This document shows, one piece after another, positions 26,817 to 37,881 of a DNA stretch of 64,000 bases. The position numbers and the translations under genes are program-made. The notes below the pieces were generated by a model, which saw only the letters and a program-made list of their open reading frames with translations, ran no database searches and was not told the DNA's origin. Origin of the DNA: Rhea pennata (taxonomy: Eukaryota; Chordata; Aves; Rheiformes; Rheidae). How positions within the stretch are numbered: the stretch's first letter is position 1; each line of letters starts with the position of its first letter. The DNA lies in contig NC_084702.1 in assembly GCF_028389875.1 (NCBI RefSeq), forward strand, positions 66,437,582-66,501,581, given 5' to 3'.

Positions 26817-26955
26817 TTTTCCTTTCCTTTTCCTTTTCCTTTTCCTTTTCCTTTTCCTTTTCCTTTTCCTTTTCCTTTTCCTTTTCCTTTTCCTTTTCCT
26901 TTTCCTTTTCCTTTTCCTTTTCCCTTTCCCTTTCCTTTCCTTTCCTTCCCTTCCA
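26817..26955. repeat. (CTTTTC)n hexanucleotide microsatellite
   Basis: About 17 nearly perfect TTTTCC units run from 26825 to 26925, flanked by degraded TTTCC/TTCCC units to about 26955. The tract is pure pyrimidine on the plus strand and pure purine on the minus strand for about 135 bp. Simple-sequence translations through it (FSFSFS, GKGKGK, KEKEKE) are artefacts. Confidence 0.97.
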
Positions 26956-27339
26956 TTTCCAAAAAAGGAAAGGTCCTTTTTTGCTAATCCTATTATGAAT
27001 ACTGAAATTTGTTCGGAGAAATCTGCCAGACAAGCATGGCTAGACAAACTATTTTTTAAAAGCTTTTTTACTGCTTTTTTAGATTGACCACCATTTCGCC
27101 AGTGTGAATGATGACCGAATTCAGTGAATAATTTTTGCCGAAGGAAAAAGCAAGGAAGAAACTTCCAGAATGGCAAAACAATTGATTTACCATTTCCATA
27201 ACAGATCGTTTCAAACGTTTACGTTGTAACTGGACCAAGCAATGTAGATGAGGAAGAGAAAGACGGTTGCATCAGTGGTGCTTCGATGTTTTACGCAGGA
27301 CGCCTCTCAGTTCATCTAAAACTCAGAAAGAAATGGAAA

Positions 27340-29180
27340 TTTGGCTCCTTCTCAGGCTGCCTGACGGCAGGGTCTGAGCGGTCTGCGGGGCAGACCTCTC
27401 GCAGTCCGCCCGCCGCCCTCCCGCTCGGGCAGCCTGATCCCGAGAAGCCGAACGCCGCCAGGCCTCGCGCGGGGCGCCGTACGCGTCTTCCCTCTCACCA
27501 AAAAACCCCCAGAAAAACGGAATAGCGACATCCACGCAGACAAATGGGAGCCTGCTGGAGCTAGGATGCTCTCTCAACTTTCCCTCTTCTCTGGGAAAAG
27601 TTGATTAACTTACATCCCCCCCTTCTGTCTCCCATTTTATCTTTTTTTTCTCCTTCCCGATTTGCTTAAACAGCATGGTAATGATCAGCACACTGCTCAT
27701 CCTACCTGACTGTGGGAGGAAAAGGGGGGAAAAAAGCCTCCTGTTCTTCATTTGTTCGCCACTGTGTAGTAAGACGTGCAGCAGGATTGACTCTAGGCTC
27801 TAAAAATACTCGTTGGTCTAGTGGGACTGACGCAGCTCTTGGCTCGTGATCGGCGTGATGCGGTAAGCGTTCGTACAGCAGTCGCATCAATTTTTCTGGT
27901 GAATTCTGCCATTAGCAGCTATGCGCAGTTAGAAAACCGCAAAACGTTCCCCGTGTTGCTGCCGTCCCTGCTGCTCGGACCTCTAGTCGCAAGCACACCA
28001 AACCATTTAAGTCTCTTTTCTGGTTCTAGGTAAATGAAGGGAAAAATTCCCTCAACGGTTAGTGCAGGCTTTGCAGAGGACTGCGTTACCTCTAGGCACG
28101 CCGCCCCGGCTCGTCGGAGCTGCCTTCGCGGCAGGGCCCTGCGTGCCCGCGGAGGTGGCATCTGGCCACGCTTCCTGCTCCGCTCCCGGCGGGAGGCTGT
28201 CACCGCCGCGGCGGCCAGGACGCCCTCCCTCCGTGTCGGAAGGAGCAAAACGCTGAGGAGCTTTTTGTGCGGAATCCTGTCAGCAAGAGGAAATTGAAGC
28301 CTGCAGGTACCCGACTTCCGTCCCTCGCTTCCGGAGGCGCTGTCTTCTGCTGCAGACGGCCCCAGCAGAGGGGCCTCGCCGTCGCCGAAACGCGGGTCCT
28401 TCCTGCCGCAACACCTGCAGGCAACGGAGAAGTTGTTACCGCACGCACGAAACACCTCTTCCAGGGTTTTATGCATCCTCTTCCCGCTTGGTTAGCTTTA
28501 GGAAAACAGATCACGACCGAAAGCTCTTATTCAATCTTTTTCTGGATTTAACAAAATTAATGTGGAAAAAAAAATCAGAAAGCCAAGATAACAAGCGCCT
28601 GTTTATAAGAAGAAACTTATAACTTTCTATACCAAATAGTTTTCATAAGTTTTACAGATCTTTTTAACAGTAGAAAGTGTTTTTCTTGCATTTGAGAAAG
28701 ACCTAAGAATGCGTATCTTCACACAAAATTGACACATTTGGTACACTTGTTGTTAAAAGCAGCACATGGACTGTTCTAGAAATGAGAGGTGATTTCCTGA
28801 CGTTTTTACGCATAGAGTGCAAACCAGCTTCATAAAATACTCTCAGTCTGATAATTTTATGAGAGCTGATTTTGAGCAGAGAGCCTAGACCACCCAGTCT
28901 CTGTCCCAGCCCCCGGCTCACGTTCTCCGTCCGGCTTTCAGCCTTCCTTTGGGTACTCCCTACGAGCCAGCAACCCGCAGGCTCTTTTCGAGGGCGGCGC
29001 ACGGACACGTTCTCCTCGCGCGGTGTGGGCAGCGGACGGTCTCCGAAGGAGCGGGGCCTAGAGCTTCGAAGGGGGCTCTTCAGCTCGACCAAGCCGAACG
29101 CTTCTAAAAACATTTCTCAGCGCTGATTATCTTAGCAAATCTCAGGCTCGGCGTTATCAGCTGCGCGGTTTCTCGAGCTG
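27340..29180. other. Orphan CpG-rich patches without a recognisable gene
   Basis: Three CpG-dense patches (about 27350-27500, 28080-28420 and 28890-29180) stand out from AT-rich surroundings, about 9-10 kb beyond the FBXO4 3' end. No conserved protein is readable in them, and the open frames seen are short and overlap on both strands. By synteny the next gene to the left is GHR, transcribed leftward, so this could be a distal promoter or non-coding first exon of GHR, a lncRNA promoter, or an orphan CpG island. I cannot choose between these. Confidence 0.5.
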
Positions 29181-32100
29181 ACAGTTTTGCCAGCTTCCTT
29201 TCCCTCAAGCATTGATTCAGTAGAAAAAGAAATCCTTGATTCTTTGTAATCAAAAGAAAGAAGCAGCGATGAAAGTTTATGCGATCTTGTTTTGCAGGCC
29301 AAGAGAGGGAGGCCAACACGAAGAGGACGAGCAGATGAACAAGCCTGAGACACAGGCAAGATGACTGTGTTTACCTGAAGCAATGTCAGAAAGGAAACGG
29401 ATAAAGAAAGAAAAATCTCTTTAAAACTTTGTTTAACTGAATGCCTACATCACTGTGCGCAGACATTCACGCTTGTCCTAGCCAAACACTCCCACTTTTT
29501 TCTACCCACCTGTGTTTCTCATCTTATAATTAAATGATGAGCACAGAGGAGCAGGATCCAGCTTCTCGCTTTGTGTTCGAACAGAACCTTGCACAAACTG
29601 CCCCCAAGTCACTGGCTGTGACAGTGATTGCAACAAAAACAAAAATAAAACTGGATCCTGAGACTTTGATAGAGAGTACCCTGAGTAACCTAGATAAAGA
29701 GGGGATAAACAAGCTTGGCTTCAAAAGGATGTAAAGGCAAAGGAGATGGAAAGTGTCAAAGACTATGGGACATCCATAAAAAAGGGCAAGGGAGGAGAAA
29801 GGAAGAAATTTCTGGCAGAAATTATACCACTAATTCACTTTTGTTTAATTTTGAAACCAAAGTCTTCTAGCCTTCCCTGCCTAGAAACACTCTTCATTAT
29901 GCTATAGACTGTTGGAGTTATGCTGGTAACCTGCAGAACAACTGATCTTGCTAAAATCACTGCAGCAACACAGAAATCAGCAAAGGGCACACAGGAGAAC
30001 TGACAAGCACCGCACCGTATAAATTGCAGTCCTCATTTCACACAATGAAATCAATCAATACATCTGTACAACCAAATAAATCTAGAACTTCAAAATCAGT
30101 CTGTTTAAAAGCCAAAATGAAAATATATCAACCCAATAAAACAGAATTAATGAATTATTGGACATACATACATAAATCCTTTATCATTTCTGGAGGAAAA
30201 GCAAGGTATCCATTTTGCAAGGACTCGCATGCTAAATTTCAGACGTGTGAGTACTGTTGACTTTGATGACCCTTTTCACATATGCAGTACTTGGGGGACC
30301 CAAATCCAGAGTCAAATTCTAGAGCATCTGAAAGCAAATTCAAGGAGTAATAGCACTGACCCTATTACATTATGGCAGAAATGCTCTCTGATATCTTAGA
30401 CTTTAAATAGATCTAGTCTGTACAGTAAACTCTTATTATTCTGCAAATAATCTGGTAATTCCCCAGAGGGAATGGCACTACGATCTCTGTGTGATTGATA
30501 GCAAGGAGCAAGACATTACATTGCCTATGTCCAGACAAAAGCAGAGTATTAACTTGGACAGACTCCAGGTTTTTTTCATCCAAGACTTTCAGGGTGTCTC
30601 AAAGAGATAAAAGGAATTAAATATCATAAACCAAATTCTCTAGGAGAGATTGTATGAGCAGTTACATTGCAATGTGCTGAGGTAATACAGGAGCTCTGAA
30701 TTACTCTCCAGGGGTGCGTTTCCCCGTCTTTCCCGGGAGTCTGGGTACCATGACTTTGGGTACCATGCAGCATCCTGCTTAAATGCCCTTAAATAGACAT
30801 ATGATGAAAACTTATCTTTAGAAACCTTGGGAATAAAGAGAGGAGTCCTAATTAGCAATTCCTTGATCCTGTCCTAACCTGAGCCAGTGGGAAACCTGCA
30901 GTGATTTCAGTGGGTCTGGCTACACCTGAACACTATTCAGGAGCTGGTTCCAGGTCACCCTCGGCGAGAATGAGACTAAGTTTTGGGTGGGCTCCAGTGC
31001 ACTGGCACCTCCGAGAAGAAAAGACCGTATTAGACTTTCCTGGATGGATCATTTTAGGGTGGAGTTGTGCCTGCTGGCCCTGGGTGTTGGGGAGCTGGGA
31101 GCAGACTGCAATGATAAGGCAGGCACCAGCAGTGACCTCCCCAGGGAGCCAGACACGGGTGGTGAGGCCAGGATCAGGGCCCAGTGGTCAGGGTCAGGCA
31201 TGGTGCACTGGTCAACCAGCAAGTCTGTAGTGATGAGGCAGGTCTGAGCGGCAGGTCAAGTGGTGAAGCTGGGCTGGTGGGTCCAGGTCTGAGTCAGGCT
31301 CGTGGAGGTCAGAGACCGGGTGAGACACAGCTGCTGCACAGCAGCACAGCGATGCAGCAGGGGTGGGGGCCAGCAGTATGGATTCAGCTTAAAAGCAGTT
31401 CCCGAGGGAACGGAGAGACGGGCCCTCGCTTCCGGCTCTCCTCACGGCAGCTCTTATCGGCGAAGGCACGGACTTGGAGGCAGCCAGCTCATCTCATTGA
31501 TCTACCCAATGAATTCCTAGAAAGGGGATGTGCGCCAGGCTTTCGCAGTGGGTCCACAAACGTACAACTCAACATGCTCTGTTGACGACACGGCGCCGTA
31601 TAGGGCTGTCAGGCGACCCAGTGCTGCGAGCAGCACAGCTCCGCTGGACGAGCTGCAGCCGAAGTACAGCGCCGGCATGGACCACAGCTTACTGAGGTGT
31701 GTGAGACACTCCACAGCACCTCCAGGGTTAGTGTGTCAAAGAACGATCCAGGAATAAAAAGATCTAATTCAGAGGTTTAACTCACTGTATTTTTATTTTG
31801 AAAATACAATACTAATTCATCTTATGAGAAGTTACATTATTTTCTGTGCAGTTAGTCTGTAATAACTTTATTCCTGGATAACTTTGGTGTGCTGATGCTC
31901 TTTTTCTAGGGCAAGAGTACATCTTTCTGGTGTAGTTTAAGCCACTCTGAATGAACAAAGTGCTCTTATTTTGAACTAAGAGTGGCCTAACATGGAGTTG
32001 TTCAAGAATAGTAATTTCTTTCTGAATACAATCTGTAATTTGAGCTGACTTTCAAATGTGGACAGGTCCTTTAATATTTCACAGAGGTTTCAAGAATAAG

Positions 32101-34310
32101 ATACTGAGTGGTAAGCTAGTTGTCATGCTGGCTTCTACAGGTGATCAGGTAAATGTGCAGCCTGACAGTCTGCGGGAATGCTGCAAGTGCTCCTCTGCAA
32201 CAGATTTTTCTGCCATTGCAAGAAATTCAGTGATGACACCAATATTCCAGTACGCAATTATCTTTATTTCCTTTCTTTGTGCACACGAAGATATCAGACT
32301 AGCAATATATAAATGCATGCAAATATCCAAGCAGCAACTTCATCATGGATTATGTAGCTGGCTTGAGGCATTTCACTACATACCGTGCCACAGCTGTTGA
32401 AATTCTGTGGATGCAGCTCCAGTGTTCAGAGACTTTCCTTTCTCCCAGTGTACATGAATCTGTGCGCAGAAGCACAGGATAAGTTTATACATCTGGCATA
32501 CGATCAGGATTAGGAGAAGGCTCCTTGGCATACGGCTGCACCTGCACGTGCGGAGCCACGCATGGGGCACGCGCTCCAGACAGAGCGCAGCCCTGCACAG
32601 TTCTTCCATTCCCCGACCTCAGATGCCGGTTCGTCTGCCCCGGAGATCACAGATCAGGCAAACAGAATAACAGAGCAGGAAAGAAACTGCTGTGCCGTAC
32701 TGCTGAAACACAAGAGAGGCATGAAATACAGCCCCAGGGAGAGTAAGAGAGGAGCTGACCATGGGAGTCTCAGGTTCAGTGTGTCAGATTTGGCTGGGTC
32801 GCTCTCCCGTAGGTGGCCGCTGTCTACCCCCTTGGCAGACAACGAGCATCGTGGAAATGTCAGTGTTGGTTATTCGGGATGCTAGCCAGAATTTTCCAGC
32901 ACTGATCTTTTTGGGTGTGCAGTGGGAATGTTGTTGATTATTAGAGCATCGGTTCTCAGTATCTTCTGTTAAGCTGGGCCTTTCAGACATATCAAGTCAC
33001 TCCTAAAATATTTACACACTAATTTCCAATTTATTTGTAAATTATTAACTTGTATCTGAAGCAAGTGATCAGAGCACAGCCAGAGAAAAAATTTTTTTTT
33101 ATTGTGGATTTGCACACCAGCTGATTTATGTCAACTCAGGTTCTGTGGTAGAGTACAAGTTATAGTATATAAATACTTTGTAGCAGTTCTAGTTTTTTAA
33201 TGAGTCTAAAAAAATTCAGGTATATCAGATGAGAAGGAGGATATTGATGTTGGTTCAGCAGTAATTCATTTCAACAAGAGTGAAAGATGCTTGCATTCAA
33301 ATGCAAAATTCCTCCCCACACACACATTTTATATGAATGTAGCAGTAATTAGGTAATTAAGTTCCTTGCTTTCAAAATGTGTATTTGTACAGAATTTGAA
33401 TATCTGATCTTGGAAAAACATAAGATTCTTTTCATATGATTAAAATGATCGAAATGATCAAAACTATCATTTGGATAGTTTTGCATTGATTGTCTTGCAA
33501 ATAGCTTGTGCTTTTTTGAAAAAAGCATATGTGCTGTTGTATCAGGATATCCTCGTGCTGTACTGTGCCAGGTTTGGACATATGCTGAACAAGGGTTATA
33601 ATCTGATTATAACAGATAAAAAATAAAAATTGATTCCCAGGTAATTCATGTAATTTATTTTAATCTTCATGATTTGGATTGATGTCATTTTAAAGAATTC
33701 ATCTAACAGATTTCAATCTATAGCAAATAAGCAGATTAAAATTAAACTATTGTTTTGACTTATCTTTTCTCTCTCTCAAATTTAACATGAAACCTCTGAA
33801 TTTCAAAGGTAATTGTCTGTGAATACTATCTATCTCAAAGGAAAAAGTTCTGAGCTGATTCACGTGCATAAGAAACCTTTTGTGAAAGACAAGCTGGATT
33901 TGGTTCAAAGTAGAGAAGAGGGACTTTTTCTGTCTTTGAAGAGTAGCCCTCGTATATTCATGCTTGTGGAATGTCTCCCCTGACATCGAGCTGTGGAATT
34001 GCTTTCATAATTCAAGTCTGTGAGGAGGACACAAAATATGGCACATAAAAATGGTATCATCTCTTTATCAAGAGAATGCCAAGAGCACAGCCCCCCCCCC
34101 CCCAGCCTACTCCATTTCTTTGATTGTCACCCTTGAGAGTGTTTACAGAGTGGTTTATTTTCTTGTCATCACTTTGCAAGGAAAAATATTAACAAATAGA
34201 GCAGGTGTCTCTGGACTGTCGGAGAAATATGCTTCTGGGACACTATTAGATTTTCATACCCACAACCGCTGTCTTCTGTCAATGACCAATTTGCCACACT
34301 ACAGCGGAAT

Positions 34311-34352
34311 TAATTTGGAGTCTATGTCCTGTAATTTGGAGTCTAAGTGCTC
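34311..34352. repeat. 21-bp tandem duplication
   Basis: TAATTTGGAGTCTA occurs twice, 21 bp apart, just upstream of the possible CR1 remnant. Confidence 0.8.
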
Positions 34353-34359
34353 AACTGTG

Positions 34360-34420
34360 GTCTAGCAAAAGGCCACTAGGATGGTTAAGGGGCTGGAGCA
34401 CATGCTGGGGGATGTCTGGG
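34360..34420 (+). mobile_element. Possible short CR1 remnant
   Basis: The stretch AGGCCACTAGGATGGTTAAG followed by GGGCTGGAGCACATG resembles the CR1 ORF2 tail segment coding RATKMI.GLEHL on the plus strand. Similarity fades on both sides, so the boundaries are approximate and chance similarity is possible. Confidence 0.45.
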
Positions 34421-36158
34421 GACTTTGGTCAATAATGTCAAGACTGGTAACTGTGAGCAGCTGCACTGCAAGAACTGAGAAGACCTGGCCTGATGCTGCC
34501 AGCAACGATCTCCCTGCCAGGAAGTGGAGACCTTGTGAATGTAATGCTAGGGGTGTGTGTGGGGGGGAACAAGCAAGTGCATGAGATAATCAAGTAGCAT
34601 AAAAATTCTAATCTCATTGGTCCTTAAACCAGTATCTAGATCCACTATGGGTTGTTGTTTACTCTCTGCTATATGTGTACCTGCATTCTTGATTTGTACT
34701 TTCATTGTCCTGAGGGAACTGAGAGCAGCCTGTGAGCAGATGTCTGCTGATCTGAGACTTTAATTGTAAGCTCTAGCAATAGCATTAACTTCTGTAACTG
34801 GCTTGAGAAAATTATTTCTTTACTCTTATACATGGGAATATTTTATTCAGAACCACTCGTGCTAATGTGGCACAAAAGACAAACTTCACTATCACAGACT
34901 AAAGCTGCAATTGCCTTGCAATGATGCCAGCAGTATTTCCATACATCCTTTTGACAGTGACTCTAGATATTCTCTTCAGCAGTAATACCCACTCTGCCAA
35001 ACAAATTGATATTGATACCTACCAGATTAAAAGAGGGAGCATATTCCCCTATAAGCTTTTGAAAAAATAATTGATTTTTTCAGAGACTTTTCTATAACTG
35101 CATCTGCTTGCTGCCATATCTGGGAAGAGAGAGTAAAATTGGTTACTTTGAAGGAGACAATTTTGTTGGACAGTCTAAGGATGCTGCCTGGAGAGCAGCA
35201 GCAGCAGGTGTGGATCAGCAGTGCCATCCAGCGGGAAATGCAGCGAGCCACAGCTCCCTCTGAAGCCGCAGGGAGAGGCGCCCAGACCCCACTCCCTCCC
35301 GACCTTCTGAGGACAGCCCCATTAGCAGAAACTCCAAGTGACACCCAGCAAGGTACCTGGACATTGGCAGTATCCTGCCACTTTCACCCTCTGGCTTCTG
35401 TAGGTACCGTTATGAATTTTTCTGGAACTGACAGTAAAATTTTCTATTTTTTGTTTTTTCGAGTTTCAAAGATATTATGAAATTAGCATCTCCACAGCCA
35501 CTTTCTTTCTGAGAAATTTGCTTGGGGAAAACTCAATGTTTGACTTTATTATAAAACAGATGCAGTACCAGTTTAACTTTTTGCTTTTATTTATTTAGTG
35601 TCCACTTTTCAGATAAATGTTCTGCCTCAATGGTCAGGAAAGTGATTCTCTTCCTAACAGTGTTAGGATCCTTCCTGAGAAGGACACAAAATTTCTGGGA
35701 ATCAAATCCTGATGGTTTCAGTTCTCACAGACACTTCACAGTTGCACTTAATCTTATGAACACAAAATTGATTGATAAAAATATCGGGTTTTAATTTTTT
35801 AAATTATTAGATTTAAAATAAATTTCAATGACATTTTAGTCCTTTAACTAATGCAAGCTGTCCTACCAACTCTGCAACTTCAGTGATGCTGGAGCTCTGG
35901 CACTAGATCAATGTCCGATTCCCACCGTTTGTCCCCTAGACTACATTTTTGAAACTCTTAACTCTTTAATCTACCTTTACTAATACAATTGACCCTCTTT
36001 AGGTTAAGATGAATTATATTCCCTACATTATCGTGACCTTTAAAATGACAATGAATTAATCTGTTACTCAGTAACTTTAAAGTCACTAATAAAAGCAACG
36101 TTTATACCAATACATTGTTGTCTGTTGTTGTAGTACAATCACAGACATTGCTAAGCCT

Positions 36159-36184
36159 ACACACACACACACACACACACACAC
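36159..36184. repeat. (AC)n dinucleotide microsatellite
   Basis: About 13 perfect AC units lie in the spacer downstream of FBXO4. The run is likely to be length-polymorphic. Confidence 0.96.
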
Positions 36185-37370
36185 GCAAAGAGAGAAATAT
36201 CACTCTCAAAAATAATTTATTCTTTAGGAAGAAAGCAGAAAAATGTTACAGTGAAGAGTTTGCATAAACATGCACATTCATGGTAGCTGACATAATATCA
36301 GATTGCAACATTCTAAAATGTGGATGGATCATTACAAAATTTTTATGACTAGCAGGAAAGTCACATACATCCAACCACAAAATATGGAAAATTCCCCCAA
36401 ATACTGATACACATTTGTGTCCCCACTGTTTCAAGGGGGATTACACATAACTTAATATTAAAAAGGATGAAACACTCAATTAGCATAGCACAGTTTCCCA
36501 TGGATTTTCCTTTGAAGCACCCCCAAAAGTCCTGATAAAAAGTCAAGGGAAAAAAAAGTCTAGTAAATTGAGTTAACTGTGGATAAAGAAGAAGAAAAAA
36601 ATGCAAAGATACTTCTATCTCTGGCCTCCTAGTTCATTAAAAAAAAAAAAAGACTTCTCAAATGGAATGTTTCTAAAATAGTTGTGTTAAGCAAACACAC
36701 TTATCAGATTGAGGGCAGTTACTGCTACAGTGTACAGTCATACATGACAGCTGAATGTACACCATGTATCCATTTATCTAGATATCAAGAAACAACTGTT
36801 TGTGAGACTACTGCACTTCCATGCATAGAAACGAAGCTGAAGATAGAGAGCAAGAGATGCAGGAAAAGAAAACAAACACATGCCTAGACAAAAAAGTCAA
36901 GGGAAGTCTGTGGGCATTCATCCAATAATTGAAAAAAAAACAATAAAAAAAATAAAAACATGGAAGACTAGAAGCAGAACTATCCTAAAATGCATCAATA
37001 TGGAAAATACAATTCCAGCTCTAAAATGTTGTCTTCTCTTTTTATAAAAATACTTCCGTGTAGAAAATTTCAAGTCAGGCACACTTCACATCTGCAAATG
37101 CTACAACTACTTGAGTAACTAGTAGGTTCTTTGGATCTATGCATTTGATATATGTTGTAAAATCCTAATGATTCTATCTAACAATGTTTGTGATAATAGG
37201 AGATGCTTAAGTCTTTTGTGGTTCATTAATAAATAAGATCACAAACAAGAACCAAATGATTCATACAGGCTATTTTGTTGGTTTGTTTCCAAGAATTTTG
37301 CTCTGCGCTGACAATCTTCCTTCAAGCACTATTTTTTGTCTAGGCATTTCTTCTGAAAAAAATACTGGAA

Positions 37371-37376
37371 TTTATT
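37371..37376 (-). terminator. FBXO4: Candidate poly(A) signal for FBXO4
   Basis: An AATAAA hexamer on the minus strand lies about 505 nt downstream of the FBXO4 stop codon. An ATTAAA overlaps the stop codon itself (37877-37882) but is too close to be likely. The stretch between the stop and this hexamer is AT-rich and has no competing AATAAA that I could see. The downstream GU-rich element was not verified. Confidence 0.4.
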
Positions 37377-37881
37377 ACTTTAAAAGAAATATTGCCTTTA
37401 TATCAACTTACTACAAAAGATGTTGAGCTGAAAGCACAGTACAGGATACGGTGTATTTTCTTTGGTTGGGAATTGTCACTGTCAAGATCTCCACTGAATA
37501 TAGTTTGTAAATGTGATGTGATGTATGCCATAAGGCTGTGCTGATAAATTAACCTAGTATTAGGTATATTTACAAAAACAGATTAGATTATAAGATTTAC
37601 AGAGAAAAGATTGCATCATAAATGCCTCAACTTAAAAGAGAACAAATTCCAACAGCTTCCAAAAAATCCCTTCTTCATCAGCTACTGGAATCCAGGCAAT
37701 CCTGCCTGTAGTTCTAATTCAGGTCTACCGTTGGAAGAATGTTAATTATGACAGTACGTACAATCAAATATATGTATGTCTTAAATCTTTTATCTGACAA
37801 TGCTGTGTCAGGACAAGATTCTCACTTCATTTGAATTGCAACACACTAAAGTCTTTATACAGTAAAACAAAGCAAGTTTAA

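Larger units (their letters stand above)
29181..37370. other. Gene-free intergenic DNA downstream of FBXO4
   Basis: This is AT-rich sequence with one GC-rich block (about 30930-31720) in which short degenerate CAGGTC/GTGAGGC-like motifs recur. It also holds a C13 run (34091-34103), a 21-bp tandem duplication (34311-34352) and an (AC)n microsatellite (36159-36184). No exon, tRNA or intact transposon was recognised. Confidence 0.6.

Noticed and set aside
26666-27176. Low-complexity GK-, KE- and FS-repeat proteins in several frames
   Set aside because: Translations of the (CTTTTC)n microsatellite.
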